A stretch of DNA of 64,000 nt. Source: Agarophyton chilense. Taxonomy: Eukaryota > Rhodophyta > Florideophyceae > Gracilariales > Gracilariaceae. Shown piece by piece: positions 11,988-22,821 of the stretch. A program made the position numbers and the translations under genes. Location of the stretch: contig JARGXX010000001.1 in assembly GCA_030374765.1 (NCBI GenBank), forward strand, positions 930,001 to 994,000, given 5' to 3'. Each line of letters begins with the position of its first letter. The first letter of the stretch is position 1. A model generated the notes under the pieces. It was not told where the DNA came from. It saw nothing but the letters and a program-made list of their open reading frames with translations, and did no database searches.

Positions 11988-12323
11988 AAGATAGTTCGGG
12001 AACGATTAGAAGGGGTATCTCTATCTTAATGAAGCGGAGCCACCGGCAACTGGGAGAAGAAGATAGCCCTGGTTTGAATTTTGGCGCGGAAACCAATATC
12101 AAATTGTGCTCAGGAGCTGACAATGTATACGTGATATCGCTGTTTTTTGACTTGTCTGTGGCTAATTGGTGGTTGGCCTCATGGATGTTGAGGCCACCAT
12201 TGCGATAGGCAGAGAGGCGAGATAGGCTAACGGTACCGTTTTGGTGGGTACCGGATGTTGAGGCCAGCCCTCTCACTGGCTCCGCCTACACGCCGACCAC
12301 GCCGTGTGTTTTCGGCTCTTGCC
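11988..12323 (-). repeat. right terminal inverted repeat of the MULE
   Basis: This is the reverse complement of 4398-4735 with scattered substitutions. Its outer end on the plus strand is GGCTCTTGCC. The open frames on both strands here are shadows of the repeat and appear likewise in the left copy. Confidence 0.85.
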
Positions 12324-12332
12324 CCCTTAACC
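12324..12332. repeat. right target-site duplication of the MULE
   Basis: CCCTTAACC follows the right inverted repeat and pairs with CCCTTAACT at 4389-4397, with one mismatch. Confidence 0.8.
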
Positions 12333-12696
12333 GGGTAACGACGCCACTTGCGTTGTGCACCGTGGTGCATATCGCACTCTTCGGCCCCTATGAAGGGTGC
12401 TCACCACGGTTACTTTCGGTGATTGTTTGGTGACGTCTCCTACTGTATGTGGCAGATCTACCAATGTCTACCACATTTCATCACTGAATGAAAAGTTAAA
12501 AAAAATCATCACTTTAGCACCACAGGATTAGGACAGGGCCTCAAAAGATGGCGCCCGCAAATAGCTCGTCGTTTGCGCAACGCTTGCCCCACACGAGTAG
12601 TGCACGTATTTCGAACATGTTCCACGCGCTCTTGTGCCCAAGAATCCTGCATACATTCGGGCACAAGATATTTTAGATCACCATAGATATCGAGGT
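12333..12696. other. gene-free stretch with a perfect 10-bp stem-loop
   Basis: No coding signal is seen. At 12630-12668 TCTTGTGCCC is followed 19 bases later by its exact reverse complement GGGCACAAGA. It could be a transcript hairpin or a remnant of a palindromic repeat; no function can be assigned. Confidence 0.5.
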
Positions 12697-12981
12697 TTAA
12701 GTGTAAAACGAATTTGATTCAATATACTCTGCACAGGACTCACGAAGGACACTAATCTCTTTATAGAACGAGCACACATGATCCGCCTTAACGTGGCGTA
12801 CCTGATTCTCATTTGGCAAGGGGAAGCGAAATAGATCTGCGGTTGGGAATTTACAGATACTGGCGGGGAAGGAACGATTACCTCCGAGCTGTCTACTGAA
12901 CAAATAATAGTTTTGCAGTAACGTTACATCATGATAACTTTGCACTGTGCGCAGTGCTTCATCAAGGGCACAGCGGGACAT
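12697..12981 (-). CDS. hypothetical 94-residue open frame
   Basis: An ATG-started frame with a mixed composition that looks plausible for a protein (ALDEALRTVQSYHDVTLLQ). No motif or family is recognised. It lies between the MULE and the Mis18-like gene. It may be an exon of a larger gene or chance. Confidence 0.25.
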   Translation of the reverse strand: MSRCALDEALRTVQSYHDVTLLQNYYLFSRQLGGNRSFPASICKFPTADLFRFPLPNENQVRHVKADHVCSFYKEISVLRESCAEYIESNSFYT

Positions 12982-13767
12982 GTGGGCATCACTTGCTCTT
13001 CATCCTCACGAACTTCGCGGAAAAACATGAGTGGTGTTCTTGAGAAACCAACTAAAATGGCTATAACAGCTGCATATCGGGAATCTCACTTGACTGAAGA
13101 TATGAATACCGAAGGAGTATGGTATATACTTTGGTTTTCGCATGAGCTCCAATACTCTTTTTGAAGTAGTGGTCTGGTATGAAGGAAAAGAGTTTCTTTC
13201 TTTCGTCCATTCAGTTGAGCATTCATCATTGCCTGCGCGCTCACAGCAAGTCTGATAAATACCAGTTGCGCATTGTTACAAGCAGGGTCCCCTTTACTGA
13301 CGAGGCCGAGATGAGAAGAAAGTAGCAGCGCGACAAGCTTGTTGATCAAAGAGCGGTTGCCTGCTGCTGGAGAGAGACAGCAAATGATGTTAACCCTTGC
13401 CGAGCGCTGCTCTCCACTTCTACCAGTTCGCGTCGGCTGCAGCGTTCGCAATTGGCCGCTGTTGCCTTTACATCGTGGAGTAGGATTACATGAGGGATAA
13501 AACGGGAAGAAGGGCTGGGGATTACTCAATACGGGAAAGGCCAGCAGGCAAACCCTTGGTAATATCCCATGCGTTTGCGTTCCTCGAAATACTATTTTGA
13601 AGAGCACAAGTGAACGAAATTATCGCACTAGTGCCAAATCAGGAAAGATACTGCCCTACAGTATCTGCGAGGCCTTTGAGTTCTCTTTCGCTTTAGAACC
13701 TGTTTGTCGCTGCCCTACTGGAAACAGATACTTTTCCGAGTCCACCATCTTCGCTTGAGCCTTCGGG
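12982..13767. promoter_or_regulatory. upstream region of the Mis18-like gene with a perfect hairpin
   Basis: I see no convincing gene in this stretch. A 173-codon minus frame at 13086-13607 has no motif and an odd composition. At 13646-13666 AGATACTG and CAGTATCT form an 8-bp perfect stem around CCCTA, 102 bp upstream of the Mis18-like ATG. CTGCCCTA from that loop recurs near 13710. The hairpin could act in the promoter or 5' UTR; this is a guess. Confidence 0.3.
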
Positions 13768-14952
13768 ATGGTCAAAAGAACACAGCCAAGTAGAGTAAAC
13801 TCACGCAGTGGAGAAAAGCGGAAACGCATCGATGCCGATAAAGCCGAGGTTCGAAACCAAGCAATAGATGGGCCAGCGAATGAGCGAGAAGCTCATGAAA
13901 TGCATGATGCTGCACCCGAGGCATCTCACCCGTCAGCGGACGGGAATAATGCCATCTCAACTCCAGAAGATATGAAAAATATACCCGATGAACACCCTGC
14001 CAACTTCTCCGACATCATTTTCCAATGCGCCAACTGCCACATCGTTGTCGGAGATACGCGCTCCCCGCACGTAGTAGACCTCGACAACAATATTTTATCA
14101 CTCGGGGCAGCATCGAATATCAAAAGTGAAGACAAACTTCACATATGCCAGAATGGTTTTGCCACCGGTTGCACGTTCAGGCGATTGTTATGTGATTCTT
14201 GCAATACACCTGTGGGCAGAACATACACGTCTACTACCGCCGCCCTCGACCAGTATCGATCCTTATACACGTTTGATTACGATTCCCTTGACACCTATCG
14301 ACTTGGATCTGGAAAGACCCCGGAGGGCGAGACTCTCGACAATCTCAAGACCCATGAAACTAAGCGTGAACCCGACGACGAAGAGCCTCGTGTCTCAGCA
14401 GAAGACTTCATTGCTCTTGATACCTATGTTACTGATGTCGGAAAAGCGGTGAACAAGCAGACTGACGCCATGGATCAATACGGTAAAGCTCTTGAAGAGA
14501 TTCAGAAGGACTTTAAGGACTCAGACAATCTGGTTAAAGACATTCGCCAGTCTCTTGAGTATGTCCAGAATATAATACTAGTGTGGGAAGAGAGACTTAG
14601 GAACTTGGATTCTTTTAAGGAGAAAACAAACAAGTTACTTGAGATCCCCAAAAGCTGCACGAAAAGATGTCAAACCATGGAGCTCGAATTCACGAACCTT
14701 GGTCCCAAATTGGACAGACTCAAAGACACACTTACCCGTCTCGACCATATGGAACGGGAAATTACGGATCTCAGTGCTAAAGTAGACGGACTCGCAGGTA
14801 CAGGCACCCGTTTCAACGATATCAAAGCGGTACGAGGTGACAAAATTAAAGGAACATTCACTCCCGTTCCACATTACCTTCCCAAAAAAGTCAGGTGTGG
14901 ACACCAGCCCTCGGGGAGGTCTTCACCGAGAGCTAAGCGACGACGTTCGTGA
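13768..14952 (+). CDS. Mis18-domain (Yippee-fold) centromere protein with long C-terminal coiled coil
   Basis: The protein is 394 residues from a single exon. Residues 1-80 are charged and probably disordered, with a basic patch SGEKRKR. Residues about 82-185 match the Mis18 domain: first zinc pair CANC (C87, C90), a hydrophobic strand DNNILSLGAASNI, second pair CDSC (C142, C145), then GRTYTSTTAALDQYRSLYTFDYDSLDTYRLGS in two parts, whose LDxxRxLYxF and YxLGS endings are the family signature. Residues about 200-350 are rich in heptad-like Leu, Glu and Lys and should form coiled coil, as in Mis18 proteins, which oligomerise this way. The end is basic (PRAKRRRS). Known: Mis18 complexes license deposition of the centromeric histone CENP-A/CenH3. 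Inferred: the same role here, in the nucleus. It is longer than human Mis18alpha (233 residues) because of both extensions. It ends 71 bp from the convergent METAP2 gene. Confidence 0.75.
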   Translation: MVKRTQPSRVNSRSGEKRKRIDADKAEVRNQAIDGPANEREAHEMHDAAPEASHPSADGNNAISTPEDMKNIPDEHPANFSDIIFQCANCHIVVGDTRSPHVVDLDNNILSLGAASNIKSEDKLHICQNGFATGCTFRRLLCDSCNTPVGRTYTSTTAALDQYRSLYTFDYDSLDTYRLGSGKTPEGETLDNLKTHETKREPDDEEPRVSAEDFIALDTYVTDVGKAVNKQTDAMDQYGKALEEIQKDFKDSDNLVKDIRQSLEYVQNIILVWEERLRNLDSFKEKTNKLLEIPKSCTKRCQTMELEFTNLGPKLDRLKDTLTRLDHMEREITDLSAKVDGLAGTGTRFNDIKAVRGDKIKGTFTPVPHYLPKKVRCGHQPSGRSSPRAKRRRS

Positions 14953-15023
14953 ATGAAATTGGTGTGATGCTGGTATCGACAAATTTCTCTCAATTCAGGA
15001 TCACTACCCGAGTTTTGCTGCAT

Positions 15024-16949
<1,926 letters not shown>

Positions 16950-17422
16950 ATGGCCCTCTCATTCATTTCTCCTGTTGGTCGTTTGCCGTTCAATGCTCTT
17001 CGATCGGTTCGGCAGAACTCGCGCTGCCCGGCCAGACCCCGTTGGTACGCATCTTCAACTTCGATAGTCGACAACGCTATATCAGAGAATAATGTAATGG
17101 TTTTTTCTGCCACGTACTGCCCCTACTGCATGCGTGTCAAGTCTCTTTTCAACGATCTCAGCGTCGATCATACTGTTTGGGAGCTCAATGAGCGAGAGGA
17201 CGGTGATGAGATCAAAACTATTCTGCTCGAAAAAACCGGTCAGCGAACAGTCCCAAACGTTTTTGTGAACGGACAACATGTAGGTGGCTGTGATGGTAAG
17301 TTACGTTCACCTTCTCTTGAGAAGCCCAATATAAGTATCTAACAAAATCGCATCTTTTGTACGATGAAGACACAATGGTCCTTCACGAACAGGGACAGTT
17401 GCTCAAAATGATTAAAGCTTGA
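16950..17422 (+). CDS. dithiol glutaredoxin (CPYC), two exons, probable organelle targeting
   Basis: Exon 1 is 16950-17295 and exon 2 is 17370-17422, with a 74 bp GT-AG intron (donor GTAAGT, acceptor GAAG). The join gives GGCD-D-TMVLHEQGQLLKMIKA, the expected glutaredoxin end; unspliced reading runs into an unrelated tail. The predicted protein has 132 residues. Residues 1-40 are Arg/Ser-rich without acidic residues, like a transit peptide. The active site CPYC is at 57-60, the TVPNVF cis-Pro motif at about 100-105, and the glutathione-binding GGCDD at about 112-116. Class I glutaredoxins reduce disulfides and glutathione mixed disulfides using GSH. Targeting to chloroplast or mitochondrion is inferred from the N-terminus only. 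Confidence 0.93.
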
Positions 17423-18491
17423 CGCTGCGGTTCTGGAGTTACGTAAGTTGTTTGGCATGAGACCATGAATTGCATTTGTCGAGCCCTACACCGAGAGACG
17501 CAAATACTGCATGACCATGACTTCCTCGTCGTTGAAGAATTTGGCCTATTGTAGGTTCTGTCTCTATAAAAAAAAGGTTTATGATCACCTCAAGTGAATT
17601 GTGACAATCAGGGAGTAGTTCTTGCCTTACGGATCACCAGGCACAGCATATACAGGTATTGATAGGAAACCCAAGTTTTTTGAAACAGTCATGAAGGTTC
17701 AAACGAATTGCAGCTGAGTAACCACACTCAGTTGGTAGCAATTGTTAGCCTTACCCGTGTTCTGTCAAATGGAGCATTGAGCGTTATCTCTCCGACCCAG
17801 AAAATGATAAATAATCTTCGAAAATGTTGCACGGCATAGAATATAATACGAACCAGTTCTCTCCTCTTTAGAATGGGCTTTACTCATGCTGGAACTCCGA
17901 TATTCGCATTCCAAGAAGACTGTATCAAGTAAACGATGCAAACTGCTGAGTTTGCTTTCATCATGGACCCATGAATGGGTTCGTCTTGATGTTGTGGGGC
18001 AAGAGTCTGGCCTTCTCTCTAATAGCCAGAACCGGAATGGTTTGGGGGTATCGTAGAAAGGTGTAAAGGGCTAGCCGTGAGGTCTATCCTTCATAACCTC
18101 TGGATCCATGCGACGGTACAGAATATCTACTGTATGTTCGTACATCCCTCATATCCATCGCAATTCGCTGAATTCGAGCAGGAAGAAATTCCACCTACAG
18201 TAATAAGTTCAGGGTTTAATGAAAAACCTGACTTTCTACTAAATCCGAAATTACGCACACCAATTTCAGATCTGTGAAACACAAATTGTATCATCTCCTG
18301 GGCAAACGTGGTGCCGTGTAGCACTGCCGACGGCGTGCACCGACCGGCGCGCAGTTCCAAGCGATCCTCCAGAAGTCTTGTGTGTCGAATAGTGCCTGTA
18401 CCACTGGTACGCACATTATGCCTGGCATCGTCGGAGCGGATTAACCTGGTCGAGTTGGTTCCTCAGCTGGTGTGCGATATACATTTCAAAC
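17423..18491. other. intergenic region between glutaredoxin and RPS9
   Basis: About 1.07 kb with only short open frames (66-95 codons at 18077-18414) that lack motifs. It should include the glutaredoxin 3' end and the RPS9 promoter. A CTCTATAAAAAAAAGG stretch lies at about 17561-17576. No RNA gene was recognised. Confidence 0.4.
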
Positions 18492-19207
18492 ATGACAAAC
18501 TATCGCAACGGTACGTTTCTCGAGATCTACCATCCCCTTGTGTTCACCGTTGACCGTGATAGCGAGATTAGCCGTCGTCGTAGACGAACTAACCTGAATA
18601 TGCTCCTGTTGAACTTCATGAATCGCTTTTGTGAAACCTTCTAGCTTCCAAGACCTATCGTACTCCACGGCGCCCGTATGAGAAAGAACGTCTGGACTCC
18701 GAGCTGCAGCTCGCCGGAAAATATGGGCTTCGCAACAAGCGTGAAATCTGGCGTGTGCAACTGGTGCTGTCCAAGATCCGATCTGCTGCTCGTGAACTTC
18801 TCACTCTAGAAGAGAAGGATCCGCGCCGCATTTTTGAAGGCAATGCTCTGCTGCGTCGTTTAACTCGTCTTGGGCTCTTGGACGAATCGCGACAAGCTCT
18901 TGACTACGTGCTTTCCCTCAAAGTTCAGGATTTCTTGGAACGCCGTCTCCAGACGCAGGTTGTCAAGCTTGGTTTGGCAAAATCTATTCACCATGCCCGC
19001 TGCCTGATCAAGCAGCGTCACATTCGAGTCGGGAAGCAGCTTGTTAACGTTCCCTCCTTCACTGTGCGAGTCGATTCGCAGAAGCATATTGACTTCGCTC
19101 TCACCTCTCCGTTTGGTGGTGGACGGCCTGGTCGTGTCAAGCGTAGGGCTATTGCTAGGCGCAAGAGCAGCGGCGGCGGCGGCGGGGAAGACGAGGACGA
19201 TGAGTGA
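18492..19207 (+). CDS. RPS9: 40S ribosomal protein S9 (uS4)
   Basis: There are two exons. Exon 1 (18492-18510) codes only MTNYRN plus one base; exon 2 is 18645-19207; the 134 bp intron has GTACGT and CTAG borders. The joined protein has 193 residues (human 194) and follows the family throughout: [55 protein letters not shown], an S4 RNA-binding domain [20 protein letters not shown] then [17 protein letters not shown], and [12 protein letters not shown] before an acidic Gly-rich end. The N-terminus resembles the plant form (NxSxYRNYGKT). The protein binds 18S rRNA early in small-subunit assembly. An intron right behind the start codon is common in ribosomal protein genes. Confidence 0.96.
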
Positions 19208-19661
19208 TTGTTGCGGAAACGGAGGGCATTACAGATTTAGATTTGAGAGCTTCATTCCCTCAGTATGTCTACGTTTGAAATTTGCATTTGTGTGTGAGAG
19301 TATCCAAGTTTCTTCTCCGTAACTCTTCAAAAGCACATATGTCTTTCCACTAAATTGTTTAATGACAGAACACCAAAGGAATCTGTCTGATTGCTGAAGT
19401 ATTTGTGTCCCAATGCAGCACCTCTCGTACCACGCAGTCGTCATCACTGTACATGAAACTTTAGGTAACCAAACTTTAACAACCCGTTTTCCGCTCGGCA
19501 CATCTCAGACCCCACCGCAAATGAAGAGCATGCCCATTCTGGGATACCTGTACCACTACACGATTAAACCTTCCTGTTCTGAATCCTGAACACCTCTTTG
19601 TGACACTGTTTCAACCGCCCAGGTACAGCAATGGGCTCCATCCCCCACCATCCCGACAGAA
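19208..19661. other. tail-to-tail gap between RPS9 and RPC8
   Basis: Both genes end towards this 454 bp interval, so it should hold two 3' UTRs and polyadenylation sites. A minus open frame at 19229-19501 has no motif. No canonical AATAAA is obvious; I see nothing else. Confidence 0.4.
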
Positions 19662-20459
19662 CTAGTACCCTTCTTCCAGCTCCTGGTGCCATTCAGAATC
19701 AACATGATCCTCCTTGTAATTGTTCTCGCCAATCGCCTCGTGGCCTATTTCTATGGGTTCAACCTTTTCCTGTTTGAGTACATTCTCTCCGCTGTTCTCT
19801 CCTTCGACCATTTCTTCATCCTGGTCACCTTCCTCCTCTTCATACCACCACAACGGATCTCCCAACCCCTGATTATCTTGCAAAACCGCGTCAAAGAGGG
19901 TGCCCACAATCGACATTGGATTTCGAGCGTCCCCTTTCTTTTCTGAAGGTGGAACCCGCCATGTATCTTCAAAAGTTACTTCCATGGCTCGAAAAACGCT
20001 TTCGTTGGTAACATCCATGAAGTACGTCTGCGGCTCTCCGCCTTCATCAAATACAGGCTTCCAAATCCAGACCCTTTCACTTTCATCGAAATGAGAGGGC
20101 CTAGGGAGATTTTCGAGAGGAACTGTGATTGCATCGAAGAATCCCATCTCCAGAAACATACCCTCGTTGAAGGCACCACTTACGCGGCCGAAAAGAAGCT
20201 CTCCCTCAAAGGGAGCGAACACCACAACACGGAACGTACATTTTGTGCTGCATTCCCCAGAATGAATCTGAAGCGCATCTTCCCCTACCTTAATCCAATC
20301 CCAAAACGCTATCACCAGTCCCACTCCGGGTATGACTTTGTCGCTCAGGCGTTTATTAACGACGTGCTCCAAAGCGTTGAGGCGCGGATGACCAAAGAGT
20401 CTTGCTGGTACCAAAAGCACATCCTCGATTGTCACTAGCTTGAACATGTTAAAAGACAA
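19662..20459 (-). CDS. POLR3H: RNA polymerase III subunit RPC8 (RPC25, POLR3H)
   Basis: The protein is 265 residues from a single exon. Residues 1-80 form the Rpb7-like N-terminal domain (MFKLVTIEDVLLVPARLFG, LNKRLSDKVIPGVGL-like, with DW and the ECSTKCTFRVVVFAPF strand). Residues about 81-210 form the S1-like Rbc25 domain: GELLFGRVSGAFNEGMFLEMGFFDAITVPLENL in segments, then FDESERVWIWKP, and the terminal GLGDPLWW that matches the family's GLGxxxWW ending. A strongly acidic tail (EEEEGDQDEE) of about 55 residues follows, longer than in the human protein (204 residues in all). RPC8 pairs with RPC9 to form the stalk of Pol III, needed for tRNA and 5S initiation in the nucleus. Confidence 0.9.
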   Translation of the reverse strand: MSFNMFKLVTIEDVLLVPARLFGHPRLNALEHVVNKRLSDKVIPGVGLVIAFWDWIKVGEDALQIHSGECSTKCTFRVVVFAPFEGELLFGRVSGAFNEGMFLEMGFFDAITVPLENLPRPSHFDESERVWIWKPVFDEGGEPQTYFMDVTNESVFRAMEVTFEDTWRVPPSEKKGDARNPMSIVGTLFDAVLQDNQGLGDPLWWYEEEEGDQDEEMVEGENSGENVLKQEKVEPIEIGHEAIGENNYKEDHVDSEWHQELEEGY

Positions 20460-21831
20460 GCATCATGTATAAGATTGCAGGAGAATGACGCACAGGGTGA
20501 TTAAACGGTAGATGACTCTTTGTCGAGCTGCGATTCTCTCGACAGAATGAACAAACCAACGAAGTTTAAGTGCCTCAAAGGGTCAGCAGATGTGGTACAT
20601 GCACTTACGACTGTGGAAAAATCCAGGTATCTAAGGTTTTCCTGCCGAAACCGTGCTTCAAGTGTATACAGCGTGTCGCGACTCTCGAAAAGTTTTTTTG
20701 CCCTTTTTTTTGTTTGTTTATTAGGATTGAAGAACAACAGTCATAACAGAATTTAAAGTTTTCAGCACTGTAGCAACTATGCCGTTTGGAGGCGACGTTG
20801 CCTGAAATTAAAGCTGAGGTTTGAGTTTAAGGTTTATCTCCTCCCCTTTCAAGATTCGAGAACAGTACGGAAGAAATGCGCATACACTTGCTCGAGAGCG
20901 TGGGTAAGACGAGGTTCAATGAAAAGCATAATGTAGCCTTGAGGCAAGAGACAGTTCAGGACATAATGAACCTTAGATAATCGGGGGGGCAACGCAATCG
21001 ATTATTTGTGTGATTGGTTCTTTCGGGCCAATGCGATTGTAATCGAGATTGCATTGCTTCAGCCCAAAATGCAATAATCGTGTTGCGTCAAAGGTTTGCA
21101 ATCAATCGTGATCGCATTGTTCCCACCACGGCTCAGAGAATAAATCATGAACACAAACAGAGCCTTCTGACGAGTTCTATATAATTGTCAGCCCTGAGAG
21201 CTAGTGAAGACGCGGTTGTGAATTTACCGGTACATTTATCACGAGACTGTTTTAATCCCCTGTTTCAAAGAGAAACGGATACTCTATCCACACTGGCAGT
21301 CAGGGTGCGAAAATCTTTTGTTCCCTCCGCCCCGCGCCCCGCTCTCCTCCATTATTTCGCCAGCGTCGTGTTTTGGCAAGATAAAAGTTCCACCAGCTTT
21401 GCTACGTGAATTGATTCCTCCGGCAACCCGCTTCAGCGCCTTGTAGCCGAGTTCTCATCTGTTGCTTCTTCCCGGTACGTATGGACAAGACATTTGATCT
21501 AAAACTCCTTTGGCTCCTGGATACCTTAAATGGAATATTTGAAAACGTTTTTACGTGACTTGAGACGTAATGTACACAACAACGTGCTTCGTATGATATA
21601 TACGCCCAAGCTTGGAACTTTCCCTTCAGTTTGAAAGCGAAAAGGAGACCCCGGCGCTGTACCCTACCCTCGGAGCCCATTAGAGGCCACAGTCGTTTCC
21701 TTTAAAGTCCACGTTCACCATTCGTAACTCTTACGAAGACTACGTCTGCTGGAACTGACGAGGCTCAAATTTGAGATTAGATGCTTTTAACCGAAGTCTT
21801 CCAACCAATTCTTTTGCCTGACCTTCTTTTT
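20460..21831. other. intergenic region with clustered GCAATCG/GATTGC motifs
   Basis: No convincing gene: the frames at 20501-20756 and 21402-21680 show no motif. From about 20998 to 21125 variants of GCAATCG and its complement CGATTGC recur on both strands (GCAATCGATT, GCGATTGTAATCGAGATTGC, GCAATCAATCG). The segment might fold back on itself, perhaps as a small decayed MITE or a binding-site cluster. A polyT/polyA-rich tract is near 20690-20720. Confidence 0.35.
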
Positions 21832-22608
21832 TCATAAATTACTTCCTAAGAAAGGCGCGTCTGTTTCCTTAATTGCACTGGCAACCATTGCCGAATTGGT
21901 TGTTCCAACAAGACTCGAAGAATCAACATCACGGTTCCCTTCGTGAGCAGGGGCAACTCTCTCATTGTGTTTGATATAATGGCGTTCCACATTATACATC
22001 GATGAATTGGTCCCTCCGACCTTTCCATCTTGATCACCAGAAATTGATGGCCATCGTACGCACAACATAGTTGAGTCATCCAGCGCTGTCCATGAATGGG
22101 CGACGCCTGGACCCCAAATCACATAGTCACCAGGGTTCTCAAGAACAACATACGACCTCTCAAACTCAACTCTATGTTTCCCGGAGATGAGAACAGCCAT
22201 TGATGTCGCAATCTTATTCGTTGCAAACCCGTCGTGGCGTCGCCCCGCATGGTGCGATACCCATTTAGTCTCAACTGCCGAAGTATGCCTCAATGATTTC
22301 TGCTGCACAAAATGACCCACCCACCACCCTTGATAGAGCCTACCGTCGCTGGGTGCACTTCCATATGATACGGAATCTGGCAAAGCACCCTTGCCAGTCC
22401 TTGGTGGGGAACCATATGCACGTGTTGCGAACTTTGGAACACGGTTGGGACATCGTGCAAAAACAAGCACTGTTATTCCCAGTAATAAGATTAGCAATCC
22501 CGCATAAGTCTCTGTCCGAGCCGGGCGAGAGAGACAAGAGAAAGCCTTTGAGCTCGGCGTCATATTTGGCTTGGTACTCGCTGACAAAGTTGAACAGCGT
22601 GCCCTCAT
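21832..22608 (-). CDS. membrane-anchored cupin-domain protein
   Basis: The protein is 258 residues from a single exon. Residues about 36-52 (GLLILLLGITVLVFA) form a single hydrophobic span behind a basic N-terminus, giving a signal anchor or signal peptide. Residues about 93-195 carry a cupin: GWWVGHFV, VETKWVSHHAG, SMAVLISGKHRVEF, and the second motif GDYVIWGPGVAHSW followed by STMLCVRWPS. This matches a family of small cupins seen in cyanobacteria and algae (general pattern GWFVGHF...VKWG.H..G...LISG.F.L.F...GDYVLWGPGVxHSW). The His residues of HHAG and AHSW could bind a metal. The rest (about 200-258) is polar. Substrate unknown. It sits 214 bp downstream of the zinc-finger gene on the same strand. 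Confidence 0.65.
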   Translation of the reverse strand: MRARCSTLSASTKPNMTPSSKAFSCLSRPARTETYAGLLILLLGITVLVFARCPNRVPKFATRAYGSPPRTGKGALPDSVSYGSAPSDGRLYQGWWVGHFVQQKSLRHTSAVETKWVSHHAGRRHDGFATNKIATSMAVLISGKHRVEFERSYVVLENPGDYVIWGPGVAHSWTALDDSTMLCVRWPSISGDQDGKVGGTNSSMYNVERHYIKHNERVAPAHEGNRDVDSSSLVGTTNSAMVASAIKETDAPFLGSNL

Positions 22609-22821
22609 TCCTATGAAACCGTGATGAGGGGTTGGGGAGCATTAGCGATTAGTTCATGCTCTCCTAAGACAAGATCAGAAGCAACGTTTGACTCGGAAAT
22701 TGTGACAACAATTGAAGCAGGCTGCCGTATAAACTGCCAAATTAGAAATCTCAGCTCACGCAGACAGTCAAACATTGGTCACACATGTCACGGGCGCTGC
22801 TTCACGTCTTCACGCCCCTTT

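Larger units (their letters stand above)
4398..12323 (+). mobile_element. complete Mutator-like DNA transposon (MULE), decayed, with captured host gene
   Basis: The element is 7.9 kb and is bounded by about 336 bp inverted repeats and a 9 bp target duplication. From left to right it holds a C48 protease frame, the MULE transposase frame, a rearranged piece of its own terminal repeat, a minus-strand host-derived alpha/beta-hydrolase gene with an intron, and the right terminal repeat. MULEs with a C48 (Ulp1-like) protease are known, for example the Kaonashi type in plants. Both element genes are interrupted by stop codons, so the copy is not autonomous now. The two terminal repeats still match over most of their length apart from scattered substitutions, so the insertion is not very ancient. 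Confidence 0.85.

Noticed and set aside
11755-12276. 173-codon minus frame and 84-codon plus frame over the right MULE end
   Set aside because: They lie in the terminal inverted repeat; matching frames occur in the left copy at 4304-4737. Repeat shadows.
13086-13607. 173-codon minus-strand open frame before the Mis18-like gene
   Set aside because: Pro/Ser-rich without motif, overlaps the probable promoter, and the competing strand is equally open. Not enough to call a gene.
17296-17342. unspliced glutaredoxin end (KLRSPSLEK tail)
   Set aside because: GTAAGT at the break and a matching acceptor give the conserved GGCDDT-x-LHE ending; the unspliced tail fits no glutaredoxin.
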